In this document: positions 1-6,263 of the stretch, in pieces
Layout: the number at the start of each line of letters is the position of its first letter
Numbering within the stretch: position 1 is the stretch's first letter
Assembly: GCA_014378225.1 (NCBI GenBank)
Contig: JACMOA010000153.1
Location: 1-9,219, forward strand
DNA from: Deinococcales bacterium
GTDB taxonomy: Bacteria > Deinococcota > Deinococci > Deinococcales > Deinococcaceae
DNA length: 9,219 bases
Reading direction: 5' to 3'
Translations under genes and position numbers: made by a program
Notes under the pieces: generated by a model
Database searches by the model: none
Seen by the model: the letters and a program-made list of their open reading frames with translations, nothing else
What the model was told of the DNA's origin: nothing

Positions 1-738
1 TACCCGTATCCGCATGTGGACAAACTGGTGGAATTAATGGCTGAAGGTCTGGTGCTGCCGTATCTGGACGTGCCCCTACAGCACGCCAGTCCCAAAATTC
101 TGCGGGCCATGCGCCGCCCTGGAGCCGGAAAACTAAACGAAGACGGCTCGAGAAAGTCTACCCAGCTCGAGACTATTGAGCGCTGGCGCGGCATTTGCCC
201 AGATATTGCCTTGCGAAGCACCTTTATTGTGGGCTTTCCAGGAGAAACCGAGGAAGATTTTCAGATGTTGCTGGACTTTTTGAGTGCGGCGCGGCTGGAC
301 CGAGTGGGCGCGTTTACCTATTCAGAAGTGGAAGGCGCGGACGCCAACAAGCTTGAGGGCCTCGTTTCAGAAGAAGTCAAAATTCAAAGGCTCGAGCGTT
401 TGATGGAACTTCAACAAGGGATTTCGCTCGAGAAGAACCGGGCAAAAATTGGTAAGGTATTTGAAGTGATTGTGGACGACTACAACACCGAGCCAGGACA
501 ACTGATTGGGCGCAGCAAGATGGACGCGCCTGGGATTGACGGCACGGTTTACTGCGTTTATGGCGAGGGTGCAGAAGGTATTGGCTCGAGCATTGCGCAA
601 GGCAGCATCAAAATTGGCGACATCGTGCGGGTGCTGATTGAGGACGCCGACGAGTACGACCTGTATGGCGAAGTTCTGGAAAAGCTCGAGTGGAAACCTA
701 ATGTTCCGCAGATGGGGATGCTGATGCACAGCCATTAA
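1..738 (+). CDS. rimO: Ribosomal protein S12 methylthiotransferase RimO, C-terminal part (5' end outside window)
   Basis: Radical-SAM enzyme that methylthiolates a conserved aspartate of ribosomal protein S12. The reading frame is open from base 1, so the N-terminal UPF0004 domain and the CxxxCxxC cluster motif lie upstream of the window. The visible part starts in the radical-SAM barrel with the RimO signature [21 protein letters not shown] (about residues 20-40 of the visible part), then [14 protein letters not shown] and [17 protein letters not shown], close to E. coli RimO from memory. It ends with a TRAM RNA-binding domain ([15 protein letters not shown], then IKIGDIVRV and DEYDLYG). After the RPG motif there are about nine more residues than in E. 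coli RimO (the NEDGSRKS stretch), and this insertion is encoded by DNA containing CTCGAG. A short tail rich in Met and His follows the TRAM domain. The alternative, MiaB, is unlikely: a separate MiaB is present at 7071-8462 and the QHASPKIL motif is RimO-type. Confidence 0.95.
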   Translation, partial: YPYPHVDKLVELMAEGLVLPYLDVPLQHASPKILRAMRRPGAGKLNEDGSRKSTQLETIERWRGICPDIALRSTFIVGFPGETEEDFQMLLDFLSAARLDRVGAFTYSEVEGADANKLEGLVSEEVKIQRLERLMELQQGISLEKNRAKIGKVFEVIVDDYNTEPGQLIGRSKMDAPGIDGTVYCVYGEGAEGIGSSIAQGSIKIGDIVRVLIEDADEYDLYGEVLEKLEWKPNVPQMGMLMHSH

Positions 739-848
739 GATGGTATAGGTGACACTCGAGGGAAGTAGGTATCCACAAGCAGCTCCCCTAATTCTAGATA
801 TTCAGACTTTCCCAAAACTCTCACAAAGCTATCGTCAGATTCACCGAC

Positions 849-865
849 GGTCAGGGTTAGGTCAG
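849..865 (+). promoter_or_regulatory. Tandem hexamer GGTCAG-N5-GGTCAG, candidate response-regulator operator
   Basis: Two identical GGTCAG hexamers are separated by GGTTA, an 11-bp repeat period or one helical turn. This 6-N5-6 direct-repeat layout is the known architecture of PhoP/OmpR-family boxes. It lies 10 nt upstream of CATAAT (876-881), or 12 nt upstream of the overlapping TAATAT (878-883), where a regulator would replace a -35 element. A further GTCAG lies at 834-838. The downstream operon encodes an OmpR-family regulator, so autoregulation is inferred, not shown. Confidence 0.4.
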
Positions 866-875
866 TTACACTAAG

Positions 876-883
876 CATAATAT
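876..883 (+). promoter_or_regulatory. Candidate -10 region upstream of the secreted protein / two-component operon
   Basis: CATAAT at 876-881 matches TATAAT at five of six positions; TAATAT at 878-883 overlaps it. No good -35 hexamer lies 16-18 nt upstream. That fits a promoter dependent on an activator bound at 849-865. Transcription would start near 888-890, giving a leader of about 45 nt. Confidence 0.4.
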
Positions 884-894
884 GGACATCCTGA

Positions 895-909
895 TTAGCA
901 CATTGCTAA
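895..909. repeat. Inverted repeat TTAGCA-CAT-TGCTAA
   Basis: A perfect 6-bp inverted repeat with a 3-nt centre lies between the candidate -10 box and the Shine-Dalgarno of the next gene. There is no T-tract, so it is not a terminator. The position, just after the expected transcription start, would suit a repressor operator or a small leader hairpin. Function is unknown. Confidence 0.4.
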
Positions 910-933
910 CCAGAGATGCAGGAGGATGCAAAG

Positions 934-1335
934 ATGAAGAAGATAGTGCTGATGGCAGCGCTGCTGTTAGGGGGAGCGCAGGCGCTCGAGGTCAGGGTTT
1001 TTGAACCCTCGCTCGAGCGGGTCATCGGTTATGGCAAGCTCGAGGGGAACACACTTACTTTTTCTCTGATGAGGGATGCCAACGGCCCTGCGGTGGTCTT
1101 TGTGGTAGATGACCAGGGTAATGTGGAGAGCTTTAAAGCCACCATAGACAAAAATGTTGTGTCAATAGCCCTTCCCAGCGCACCTAATAGTGCATCCAAG
1201 CAAGCGTTTACAAGTGCTAACCCACTGACCTCACTCAGGACTTACATTCAGGGCAATGGTTGGCAATTGGTGCAGACGCTGGTCAATGGCAACCTTAACA
1301 ATTTGCCGGGTTCGAGCGGGACCAAAAAGAAGTAG
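934..1335 (+). CDS. Small secreted/periplasmic protein of unknown function
   Basis: A 133-residue protein with an evident Sec signal peptide: MKK, a hydrophobic core (IVLMAALLLGG) and a likely cleavage after AQA at about residue 17. I chose the ATG at 934 over an in-frame ATG at 916 because AGGAGG (920-925) sits 8 nt before 934, and because the signal peptide then begins properly with MKK. The mature part looks beta-rich, with short charged turns, a Ser/Ala/Asn-rich middle and a basic C-terminus (SGTKKK). I do not recognise a family. It lies 42 nt upstream of an OmpR-type regulator and probably shares its transcript. It may therefore be an envelope accessory or target of that two-component system, but this is only inference from position. 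The gene has three CTCGAG sites. Confidence 0.8.
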   Translation: MKKIVLMAALLLGGAQALEVRVFEPSLERVIGYGKLEGNTLTFSLMRDANGPAVVFVVDDQGNVESFKATIDKNVVSIALPSAPNSASKQAFTSANPLTSLRTYIQGNGWQLVQTLVNGNLNNLPGSSGTKKK

Positions 1336-1377
1336 AACTGAAGTTCAAACAATTCCGAGGCGATACGGAGGAAACCT

Positions 1378-2043
1378 ATGCTGCCCCACTTACTGGTTGT
1401 GGAAGACGACGCTGGACTGAACCGACTGCTCACCGAGCACCTCTCCGAGAAGTATCAGGTCTCGAGCGCCATGACCCTCAAGGACGCGCAAGCGAAATTG
1501 GGCGAGAGATTGCCGCAGATGATTTTGCTGGACCTAAATTTACCGGACGGCGACGGCCTCGAGTTTATGAAAGAGCTGCGCGGCTACACCACCGTTCCCG
1601 TGCTGATGATGACCGCACGCGGCAAGGTGGAGGAGCGGGTGCAGGGTCTGGACAGCGGGGCAGACGATTATCTGGTCAAACCTTTTTCACTAGACGAATT
1701 AGACGCTCGAGTGAAAGCGCTGCTGCGCCGTTCTGCTGCCGGAGAAAGTCAGATTCTGAACCTGGGAGATACCCAACTCAACACCTCGAGCCTCACCCTG
1801 ACTGTGGAAGGCCAGAATATCCAACTGACCGAGCACGAAGCCCGAATTCTCGAGGTGATGATGCGAACGCCGGGCCGGGTCTTCTCCAGGGCAGATTTGG
1901 AAGAAAAGCTTTACGGCTGGCAAACCCCGATGAGCAACTCTGTAGAAGTGCGGGTGTCTCAACTGCGTAAAAAACTGTCTCAGGCAGGTTCAACCTTGAA
2001 TATTCGGACCATTCGTGGGGTAGGGTATACGCTTCCTGCATAA
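1378..2043 (+). CDS. OmpR/PhoB-family response regulator
   Basis: A 221-residue transcription factor of a two-component system. The receiver domain (about 1-115) has the acidic pair E9-D10-D11, the phosphoacceptor D52 in [12 protein letters not shown]79 in MMTARG and K101 in LVKPF, all at expected spacing. The C-terminal winged-helix DNA-binding domain (about 125-221) has the OmpR-type features [30 protein letters not shown], the recognition-helix region [15 protein letters not shown] and the closing hairpin [11 protein letters not shown]. Length is typical. The start is supported by GGAGGA (1367-1372) 5 nt before ATG. The sensor kinase gene follows 137 nt downstream. Target genes cannot be told from sequence; the hexamer pair at 849-865 is a candidate self-site. 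Confidence 0.95.
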   Translation: MLPHLLVVEDDAGLNRLLTEHLSEKYQVSSAMTLKDAQAKLGERLPQMILLDLNLPDGDGLEFMKELRGYTTVPVLMMTARGKVEERVQGLDSGADDYLVKPFSLDELDARVKALLRRSAAGESQILNLGDTQLNTSSLTLTVEGQNIQLTEHEARILEVMMRTPGRVFSRADLEEKLYGWQTPMSNSVEVRVSQLRKKLSQAGSTLNIRTIRGVGYTLPA

Positions 2044-2052
2044 GCGTGGCGA

Positions 2053-2073
2053 GGTTTGAGTAATGAGTCAACC
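2053..2073 (+). repeat. Heptamer array after the response-regulator gene
   Basis: Three 7-nt units (GGTTTGA, GTAATGA, GTCAACC) begin 10 nt after the stop codon; TGA recurs exactly 7 nt apart (2057, 2064). It is degenerate but matches the wording of the arrays at 5717 and 6775. Confidence 0.4.
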
Positions 2074-2075
2074 AT

Positions 2076-2114
2076 CGGCTCGAGCGGTTGCATTTTCCTG
2101 AAACCCTCGAGCCG
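2076..2114. repeat. Inverted repeat with CTCGAG in both arms
   Basis: CGGCTCGAG (2076-2084) pairs with CTCGAGCCG (2106-2114) around a 21-nt loop, a 9-bp perfect stem with weak extra pairing (GGTT/AACC) inside. It lies in the 137-nt gap between regulator and kinase genes. There is no U-tract on either side (A-rich DNA follows on plus), so a standard intrinsic terminator is not supported. It may attenuate or protect the upstream message, or may simply be two copies of the genome-wide motif that happen to pair. Confidence 0.4.
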
Positions 2115-2143
2115 AAAATATAAAACCTAGACACGATGTTTTA

Positions 2144-2175
2144 AACTGACAACCGAAAACTGATAACTGATAACC
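2144..2175 (+). repeat. Tandem heptamer array (AACTGAT-like)
   Basis: Four consecutive 7-nt units AACTGAC, AACCGAA, AACTGAT, AACTGAT and a partial AACC end 5 nt before the kinase ATG. This is the clearest 7-bp periodicity in the window and resembles the short tandemly repeated repetitive sequences known from cyanobacteria. Confidence 0.7.
2146..2174 (+). promoter_or_regulatory. Candidate leaderless promoter of the histidine kinase, inside the heptamer array
   Basis: CTGACA (2146-2151, five of six matches to TTGACA) lies 17 nt before GATAAC (2169-2174, four of six matches to TATAAT). The -10 box ends 7 nt before the A of the ATG at 2181. There is no Shine-Dalgarno (the bases before ATG are CCTCCCC), so transcription could start at the start codon itself. 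Leaderless messages are known to be common in Deinococcus. Confidence 0.45.
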
Positions 2176-2180
2176 TCCCC

Positions 2181-3599
2181 ATGACCACCCTCGAGCAAAC
2201 CCAGCCCCGTAGCGCCGCGCCGCGCAAGCGTTGGGCTTTTATGCCCAATACAACTCTGAGGGTACGGCTGACCTTGCTGTACACCTTGCTGGCTGTTTTT
2301 TCGCTGGTAGTCGTGGGGGCGCTCAGTAACTTTTTGCTTTTAAATGCGCTCGAGCGCCAGTTTCAGACCCGATTAAGCGAGCGGGCGGACGCGATTGTCC
2401 TCATCTGGAACGAGCCACTCAATAACTTTGGTCGTCGCTTGATTCCCAAAGATAATCAAGCGTTGCTGCAAATCGTGAGCAACGGGAGAATAATTGATGG
2501 CACCTCGAGCGTGTTGATGGACGTTAGGGAAGCGATTCCGGTGGGGTCTATCCGTATTCCAGAACTGGGTGGTGTGCTGTACCGTGCAGTAGAGCGCATT
2601 TCGGGCAAAGTGCGTTTATGGGTGGCTCTGCCGGAAACAGATTTGTTGTTGGTGCGTCAAACCTCGGTTCAGTTTTTGCTGGGGGGAACGCTGCTCAGTG
2701 CAGTTTTTATGCTGATGATGGGCCTCTTTGTGGGTCGGCGTACCCTGTACGGCCTCACAAGGGCCGCAGACGAAGCCCACGCGCTTGAGCCGTTCAGCCG
2801 CTCTGAAATTGCCCTGCCGCGCCGCCACGACGAACTGTTTACCCTGGTTTCGGCAATCAACGATTTGCTAGAGCGCATCCGGGACCAGAAAGATTTCGAG
2901 AACCGCTTTATTGGGCAGGTGGCGCACGAGCTGGGAGCGCCGCTAACCAGTATTCAAGGTTATCTCAAAAAAGCGATGGAAAAGAATGCCTCGAGCGCTC
3001 AACCCTCAAACACCTTAAACACCGACCTCGAGCAGGCGCAGAAGGTGGCGGCTGAACTAAATTTTGTGGCCCAGGATTTGATGCAACTGGCTCGTGGACG
3101 CAGTGACATCACCCTGGCGCTGCACTTTATCACCGCACAAACCTTGCGGGAACGGCTCGAGCGACTCACCACTCGAGTGGTTTTTACTGGAGATTGGCAG
3201 ATTTATGTACTGTGCGACCCAGATAGGCTGGTTCAGACGCTTCGGAACCTACTGGCCAACGCACGGCGGGCGGCAGGAGATACGGGATTGGTGCGCTGCG
3301 ACATTCAAGTGGGCGACGACAAAATCATTTTCACAGTTCGAGACAGCGGTCCTGGTTTGCCCCAGGGCGCAGAAGACCGGATTTTTGAAGCGTTTTATTC
3401 CAAGTCCAACAGCTCAGGGCTGGGCCTCAGCGTAGCTTCGCAGATTGCAGAGCTGCACGGCGGTAAACTCACGGGACGCACTCACCCGGAGGGCGGGGCC
3501 GAATTTACCGTTCAGTTGCCGCAGCCGCTCGAGGATGACGCAGAAGAACTGCTCGAGGACGATATGCTCGAGGAAACTTTGCCTGAGAAAATGCCCTAA
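2181..3599 (+). CDS. Sensor histidine kinase, HAMP type, partner of the upstream regulator
   Basis: A 472-residue inner-membrane sensor. After a basic N-terminus come TM1 (about 28-54), an extracytoplasmic loop of about 105 residues and TM2 (about 163-184). A HAMP-like segment (185-240) leads to the H-box with phospho-accepting H249 in HELGAPLTS. The ATPase domain shows the N-box (N356, N360 in LRNLLANA), G1 box DSGPGLP (388-394), F box FEAFY and G2 box GLGLSVA (413-419). The H-box has Gly-Ala where HELRTPL is usual. The protein ends in an acidic tail (about 449-467) with repeated Leu-Glu units, encoded by three CTCGAG sites. Its likely partner is the OmpR-type regulator just upstream. The ATG at 2181 has no Shine-Dalgarno and may be read leaderless; an internal ATG at residue 21 is possible. 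The stop overlaps the next ATG (TAATG). Confidence 0.93.
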   Translation: MTTLEQTQPRSAAPRKRWAFMPNTTLRVRLTLLYTLLAVFSLVVVGALSNFLLLNALERQFQTRLSERADAIVLIWNEPLNNFGRRLIPKDNQALLQIVSNGRIIDGTSSVLMDVREAIPVGSIRIPELGGVLYRAVERISGKVRLWVALPETDLLLVRQTSVQFLLGGTLLSAVFMLMMGLFVGRRTLYGLTRAADEAHALEPFSRSEIALPRRHDELFTLVSAINDLLERIRDQKDFENRFIGQVAHELGAPLTSIQGYLKKAMEKNASSAQPSNTLNTDLEQAQKVAAELNFVAQDLMQLARGRSDITLALHFITAQTLRERLERLTTRVVFTGDWQIYVLCDPDRLVQTLRNLLANARRAAGDTGLVRCDIQVGDDKIIFTVRDSGPGLPQGAEDRIFEAFYSKSNSSGLGLSVASQIAELHGGKLTGRTHPEGGAEFTVQLPQPLEDDAEELLEDDMLEETLPEKMP

Positions 3600-4279
3600 T
3601 GCTGCTCAGTGTGGATTGGGACTTTTACGCAGGCGCAAAGGAACACGTTTTTGACAGCCCACTGTGGGGAAGCCCCGACCTCGAGTACCACCGCTTCAAG
3701 CGCTGGCAAGAATTGGCCCGAAAGCGGGGTGGCTCGAGCTGGAAAGTTTTGAGAGAGGATTTCCCGCTTTTTGGAAACCCACTCGAGCTTTTAAGATTTG
3801 CGGGCCTTCCCTGTTATGCGGCCCTGAGCCACGACAGTGGTTTTGAATGGCTCGAGCAAGTTAGTCAGGCATCACCCCAACCTCTACTCAATCTCGATTC
3901 GCATCACGACCTCTATTCCTTGAGCGGCGACACGACCCGCATTCGGCCCGGAAACTGGGCTGGACACGCGCTCGAGAGGGGTCTCATTTCGCACTACACC
4001 TGCGTTTACCCCCGTTGGCACGCCGAGGTTGCCGTATCTGAGGGGTACGACTGTGAGCGAACCTGGACCGAAATAGGAGCGAGATTCTCGAGAACCCAGG
4101 TCACCCTCAAGCGCGTGTCTAGTCCAGAACAAGCTATTGTGCCTAGTGATATTTCAAGCCTACTACTGGTACAGTCTCCAGCATGGACCAACCCACTCTA
4201 CGACGTGGTTTTTCTCGAGCTGTGCAAGAAGCTTCAGGCCCAGGTTCTGTCCCCACCGATGGCTCGAGCGTGGAGCTGA
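3599..4279 (+). CDS. Conserved hypothetical protein, UPF0489/arginase-fold-like
   Basis: A 226-residue cytoplasmic protein with no signal peptide or membrane segment. The start overlaps the kinase stop by one base, so translational coupling is likely. Visible features are an N-terminal strand with acidic pair D6/D8 (LLSVDWDFY), H79 in ALSHDSGFEWL, LNLDSHHDL (D100, H102, H103, D104), then GNWAGHALERGLI and VYPRWH. The DSHHDL motif followed by an NW segment recalls the UPF0489 group of the arginase/ureohydrolase-like superfamily, where Asp and His bind divalent metals. I infer a possible metal-dependent hydrolase, but the resemblance is from memory and substrate is unknown. The last part overlaps the next gene. 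There are eight CTCGAG sites, a high density that would suit a protein under modest constraint. Confidence 0.75.
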   Translation: MLLSVDWDFYAGAKEHVFDSPLWGSPDLEYHRFKRWQELARKRGGSSWKVLREDFPLFGNPLELLRFAGLPCYAALSHDSGFEWLEQVSQASPQPLLNLDSHHDLYSLSGDTTRIRPGNWAGHALERGLISHYTCVYPRWHAEVAVSEGYDCERTWTEIGARFSRTQVTLKRVSSPEQAIVPSDISSLLLVQSPAWTNPLYDVVFLELCKKLQAQVLSPPMARAWS

Positions 4280-4701
4280 AGCATCCGTTCTTTGTATTCG
4301 TAGAGGGCATCGTTTATCTCGAAAACCGATTTTTGATGATTCGCCGCGCCTGGAACGAGCCTTACTTGCCTGGAAAAATCGCCTTTCCCGCCGGAAAAGT
4401 GGAACGGGAAACTTTGGGAAATGCGCTCGAGCAGGCCGTAACTCGTGAAATTCTCGAGGAGACTGGAGTCACCGTCAAAGCGCCGCGCTACCTCTCGAGC
4501 GAAAGTTTTTTGAGCAGCGACAGGCGCTGGGCCATTTCGGTCCAATTTCTTTGTGAATACTCGAGCGGAATCCCCACTCCACAACCCGAGGAAGTGTTCG
4601 AGGTGATGTGGATGACCTCGAGCGAAGTTTACTTTCATCCAGACACGCCGGAGTGGATAAAAAGGACGCTCGAGAATGCCGAAAAGGTGCTGGCCGGATG
4701 A
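4270..4701 (+). CDS. Nudix hydrolase
   Basis: A small Nudix-fold pyrophosphohydrolase of 143 residues if it starts at GTG 4270. The Nudix box is near residues 42-67: AGKVE, then REILEETGV with catalytic glutamates E60, E63 and E64. The first half is atypical: three extra residues after GKVE, and Asn where the usual GE glutamate stands (GNALEQAVTRE). Fold-typical elements precede it (FVFVEGIVYLENRFLMIRRA, PYLPGKIAFPAGK). Substrate cannot be told. The start is uncertain: no candidate has a Shine-Dalgarno. GTG 4270 overlaps the upstream gene by 10 nt; an ATG at 4183 would add 29 unremarkable residues but overlap by 97 nt; GTG 4222 is also possible. The stop overlaps the next ATG (ATGA). Eight CTCGAG sites lie between 4183 and 4701. 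Confidence 0.85.
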   Translation: MELKHPFFVFVEGIVYLENRFLMIRRAWNEPYLPGKIAFPAGKVERETLGNALEQAVTREILEETGVTVKAPRYLSSESFLSSDRRWAISVQFLCEYSSGIPTPQPEEVFEVMWMTSSEVYFHPDTPEWIKRTLENAEKVLAG

Positions 4702-5234
4702 AACGGGTTTGCATTCTTGGAAATTCGGGTTCAGGAAAGAGTACCCTGGCTCGAGCGCTTGCAGAAAAACTAGGGGTTCCCACGTATCACCTGGACGCGG
4801 TTTTTTGGCGTCCTGGCTGGCAGGAACCCGAGCGCCCAGAGTTCAATTTTCGGGTTAGAGAACTCGCGCTCGAGGACAGTTGGACCCTAGAGGGTAACTA
4901 CTCGGACACCTTACCCTTCCGGCTCGAGCGGGCAGACCTGGCGATTGTGCTGGACCTACCGCGCTGGTTTTGCTTGTGCTCAGTTTTACAGCGGTGGAGT
5001 GCAAATTACAACAAAACTCGAGCGGATATGGCTCCGGGTTGTCCTGAAAAAGTGGACCTCGAGTTCATTCGCTGGATTTGGGATGGCCCCAAACGCACGG
5101 AGAAGACGCTCGAGCTTTTGAAGGATTTTCCAGCGCTCGAGGTGAGAATTTTTCGTTCCAGGGGGGAAGCGTGGAAGTGGCTCGAGGGCATTCGGCTCCA
5201 GGGGATGTGGCTCGAGCCTCCTCAAAACCTGTAA
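4698..5234 (+). CDS. P-loop kinase of the FlaR / DNA topology modulation type (adenylate kinase-like)
   Basis: A 178-residue NTPase/kinase-fold protein. Walker A GNSGSGKST is at residues 8-16. YHLDAVFWRPGW (30-41) and DMAPGCPEKVDLEF (about 110-123), followed by RWIWDGPKR, are hallmarks of proteins annotated as topology modulation protein FlaR. The fold is that of small nucleoside-monophosphate kinases, so a nucleotide or small-molecule kinase is more likely than a direct topology role; the true substrate is unknown. I chose the ATG at 4698 because it overlaps the Nudix stop (ATGA) and puts the P-loop at the normal distance from the N-terminus. AAGGTG (4683-4688) is a plausible ribosome binding site 9 nt upstream. 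It has nine CTCGAG sites in 537 nt, among the highest densities in the window. Confidence 0.88.
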   Translation: MKRVCILGNSGSGKSTLARALAEKLGVPTYHLDAVFWRPGWQEPERPEFNFRVRELALEDSWTLEGNYSDTLPFRLERADLAIVLDLPRWFCLCSVLQRWSANYNKTRADMAPGCPEKVDLEFIRWIWDGPKRTEKTLELLKDFPALEVRIFRSRGEAWKWLEGIRLQGMWLEPPQNL

Positions 5235-5237
5235 CCT
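5232..5237 (+). promoter_or_regulatory. Candidate -10 box for a leaderless peroxiredoxin message
   Basis: TAACCT fits the TANNNT pattern and lies at -12 to -7 relative to the A of the ATG at 5244. No Shine-Dalgarno precedes that ATG. It overlaps the stop codon of the upstream gene. No clear -35 hexamer is seen. The same TAACCT precedes the kinase ATG at 2171-2176. Confidence 0.35.
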
Positions 5238-5243
5238 ACTCGC

Positions 5244-5717
5244 ATGTCAGACCCCAATCCTTCAGACCTCATCGGCAGCGTGGCCCCAGATTTCACCCTC
5301 AAAAGTCATCAGGGCGACACCATTACCCTCTCGAGTTTTCAGAAAAGTAAAAATGTGGTGCTGGTGTTTTACCCGCTGGACTTCAGCCCGGTGTGCTCCA
5401 TGCAGTTGCCAGAATTTTCCGGCTCGAGCGATGAGTTCGCCGCGCTGGACACCGCGATTCTGGGCATCAACCGCGATAGTCTACATACCCACCGCGCCTG
5501 GGCGGTGGAATACGGCATCGAAGTTCCCTTGCTGGCAGACATGAATTTGAGTGTGGCAAAGGCTTACGGGGTTGCGCTGGTGGACGAGGGTAAAAGCAAG
5601 CGAGCCACTTTTTTGATTGATAAACAGGGTTTGGTCCGAGAGGCACACGTCGAGGGGACCACAGGGGAGTACACATTTCATCCAGCAGAAGCGCTCGAGC
5701 GGGTCAAATTGCTGTAA
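5244..5717 (+). CDS. 1-Cys peroxiredoxin, AhpE-like
   Basis: A 157-residue thiol peroxidase of thioredoxin fold that reduces H2O2 or organic peroxides. VAPDFTL (13-19) begins the domain; the active site is FYPLDFSPVCS with peroxidatic C51 and S48 in the Thr/Ser position of PxxxTxxC. C51 is the only cysteine in the protein, so there is no internal resolving cysteine, and an external thiol reductant must recycle it. The second half (LLADMNLSVAKAYGV, RATFLIDKQGLVR) fits the AhpE group better than PrxQ/BCP. It starts 9 nt after the P-loop kinase gene; co-transcription with the two-component operon is possible, but a box at 5232 could give its own leaderless message. A heptamer array begins at its stop codon. 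Confidence 0.92.
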   Translation: MSDPNPSDLIGSVAPDFTLKSHQGDTITLSSFQKSKNVVLVFYPLDFSPVCSMQLPEFSGSSDEFAALDTAILGINRDSLHTHRAWAVEYGIEVPLLADMNLSVAKAYGVALVDEGKSKRATFLIDKQGLVREAHVEGTTGEYTFHPAEALERVKLL

Positions 5718-5755
5718 AGCTTTGAGCGATGAATGATGAGCAATCAGCAATAAGT
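5717..5755 (+). repeat. Heptamer array at the peroxiredoxin stop codon
   Basis: Units TTTGAGC, GATGAAT, GATGAGC, AATCAGC, AATAAGT follow directly on the stop codon; TGA occurs at 5723, 5730 and 5737, exactly 7 nt apart. The first 28 nt (5717-5744) match the complement of 6775-6802 at 25 of 28 positions, so this is a dispersed repeat and not chance AT-rich DNA. Confidence 0.6.
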
Positions 5756-5767
5756 AGTGGGCTGAAT

Positions 5768-5802
5768 AGAGTGCTCAAGCAGTTTAGACTGCTCTAAAAC
5801 TC
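5768..5802. terminator. Possible bidirectional hairpin between convergent genes
   Basis: AGCAGT (5778-5783) pairs with ACTGCT (5788-5793) around TTAG, with a further AGAGT/ACTCT pairing outside a 5-nt internal loop. It overlaps the stop codon of the minus-strand membrane protein gene and lies between two convergent genes, a place where a shared terminator is expected. The stem is weak and neither side has a clear U-tract. Confidence 0.25.
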
Positions 5803-6206
5803 TGAGCTGCTAAAATCAAAGCAAGGATAGCTCGAGCGGTCCAGCACACCGTCCTTATCCAGTTGCTCTTGACCAATGCCCGAACGGTGTTTTCTTGGTA
5901 TCCGCTCGAGAGTTTTCCGTGTTGTGGAACCTGTAAAAACGCGGTGGACGCCCAGATTACTCCCAGCAAAACCGCGCCCAGAACAGTGAGGATGTTGGGG
6001 CGCTCGAGCAGGAGCCAACCTGTCAGAATCAGCTCGAGCAGCATGGCAGGTCCTACCACGAGGCTGATTTGAGTGGTGTGTCCGGTGTGGTACGTCTGGA
6101 AAGAGGCTTTACCCACTCGAGCCAGCAACGGATAGTGAACAATCTGTACCAGCCAGATTAGGCCCGTCAGAAAACAGGTGATGGCAAGGTGGGCCAGAAT
6201 TAGCAT
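5784..6206 (-). CDS. Conserved four-helix integral membrane protein of unknown function
   Basis: A 140-residue hydrophobic protein with four predicted transmembrane segments at about 3-28, 48-66, 72-92 and 118-138. Conserved-looking polar spots are VQIVHYPLL and YHTGHTTQ in the first half, and WASTAFLQVPQHGKLSSG and NWIRTVCWTAR in the second. These histidines and the WAST/VPQHG motif recall uncharacterised Deinococcus membrane proteins, but I do not recognise a named family. The ATG at 6206 has only a weak GAG before it. The start lies 57 nt after the DUF503 stop on the same strand, so the two are probably co-transcribed. Its 3' end converges on the peroxiredoxin gene. Five CTCGAG sites. Confidence 0.8.
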   Translation of the reverse strand: MLILAHLAITCFLTGLIWLVQIVHYPLLARVGKASFQTYHTGHTTQISLVVGPAMLLELILTGWLLLERPNILTVLGAVLLGVIWASTAFLQVPQHGKLSSGYQENTVRALVKSNWIRTVCWTARAILALILAAQSFRAV

Positions 6207-6263
6207 TTCTCGAGGATAGTGGAGAAGCTGTTTACAAACTTGGGCCAGGACTACGCTCGAGGG

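Larger units (their letters stand above)
739..933. other. Intergenic region with candidate regulatory sites
   Basis: This 195-nt stretch between rimO and the secreted-protein gene has no convincing ORF. It holds one CTCGAG (755-760), tandem GGTCAG hexamers (849-865), a -10-like box near 876-883, an inverted repeat (895-909) and a strong Shine-Dalgarno (920-925). No obvious intrinsic terminator for rimO was seen. Confidence 0.6.

Noticed and set aside
2076..2114. Hairpin after the response-regulator gene as an intrinsic terminator
   Set aside because: No U-tract follows on either strand; kept only as an inverted repeat.
2144..2175. CRISPR-like or transposon-end repeat
   Set aside because: Units are 7 nt with no spacers, no target duplication and no transposase nearby.
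3168..3185. Palindrome ACCACTCGAGTGGT followed by T5, terminator-like
   Set aside because: It lies within the kinase coding region with only a 5-bp stem; more likely an expanded CTCGAG copy.
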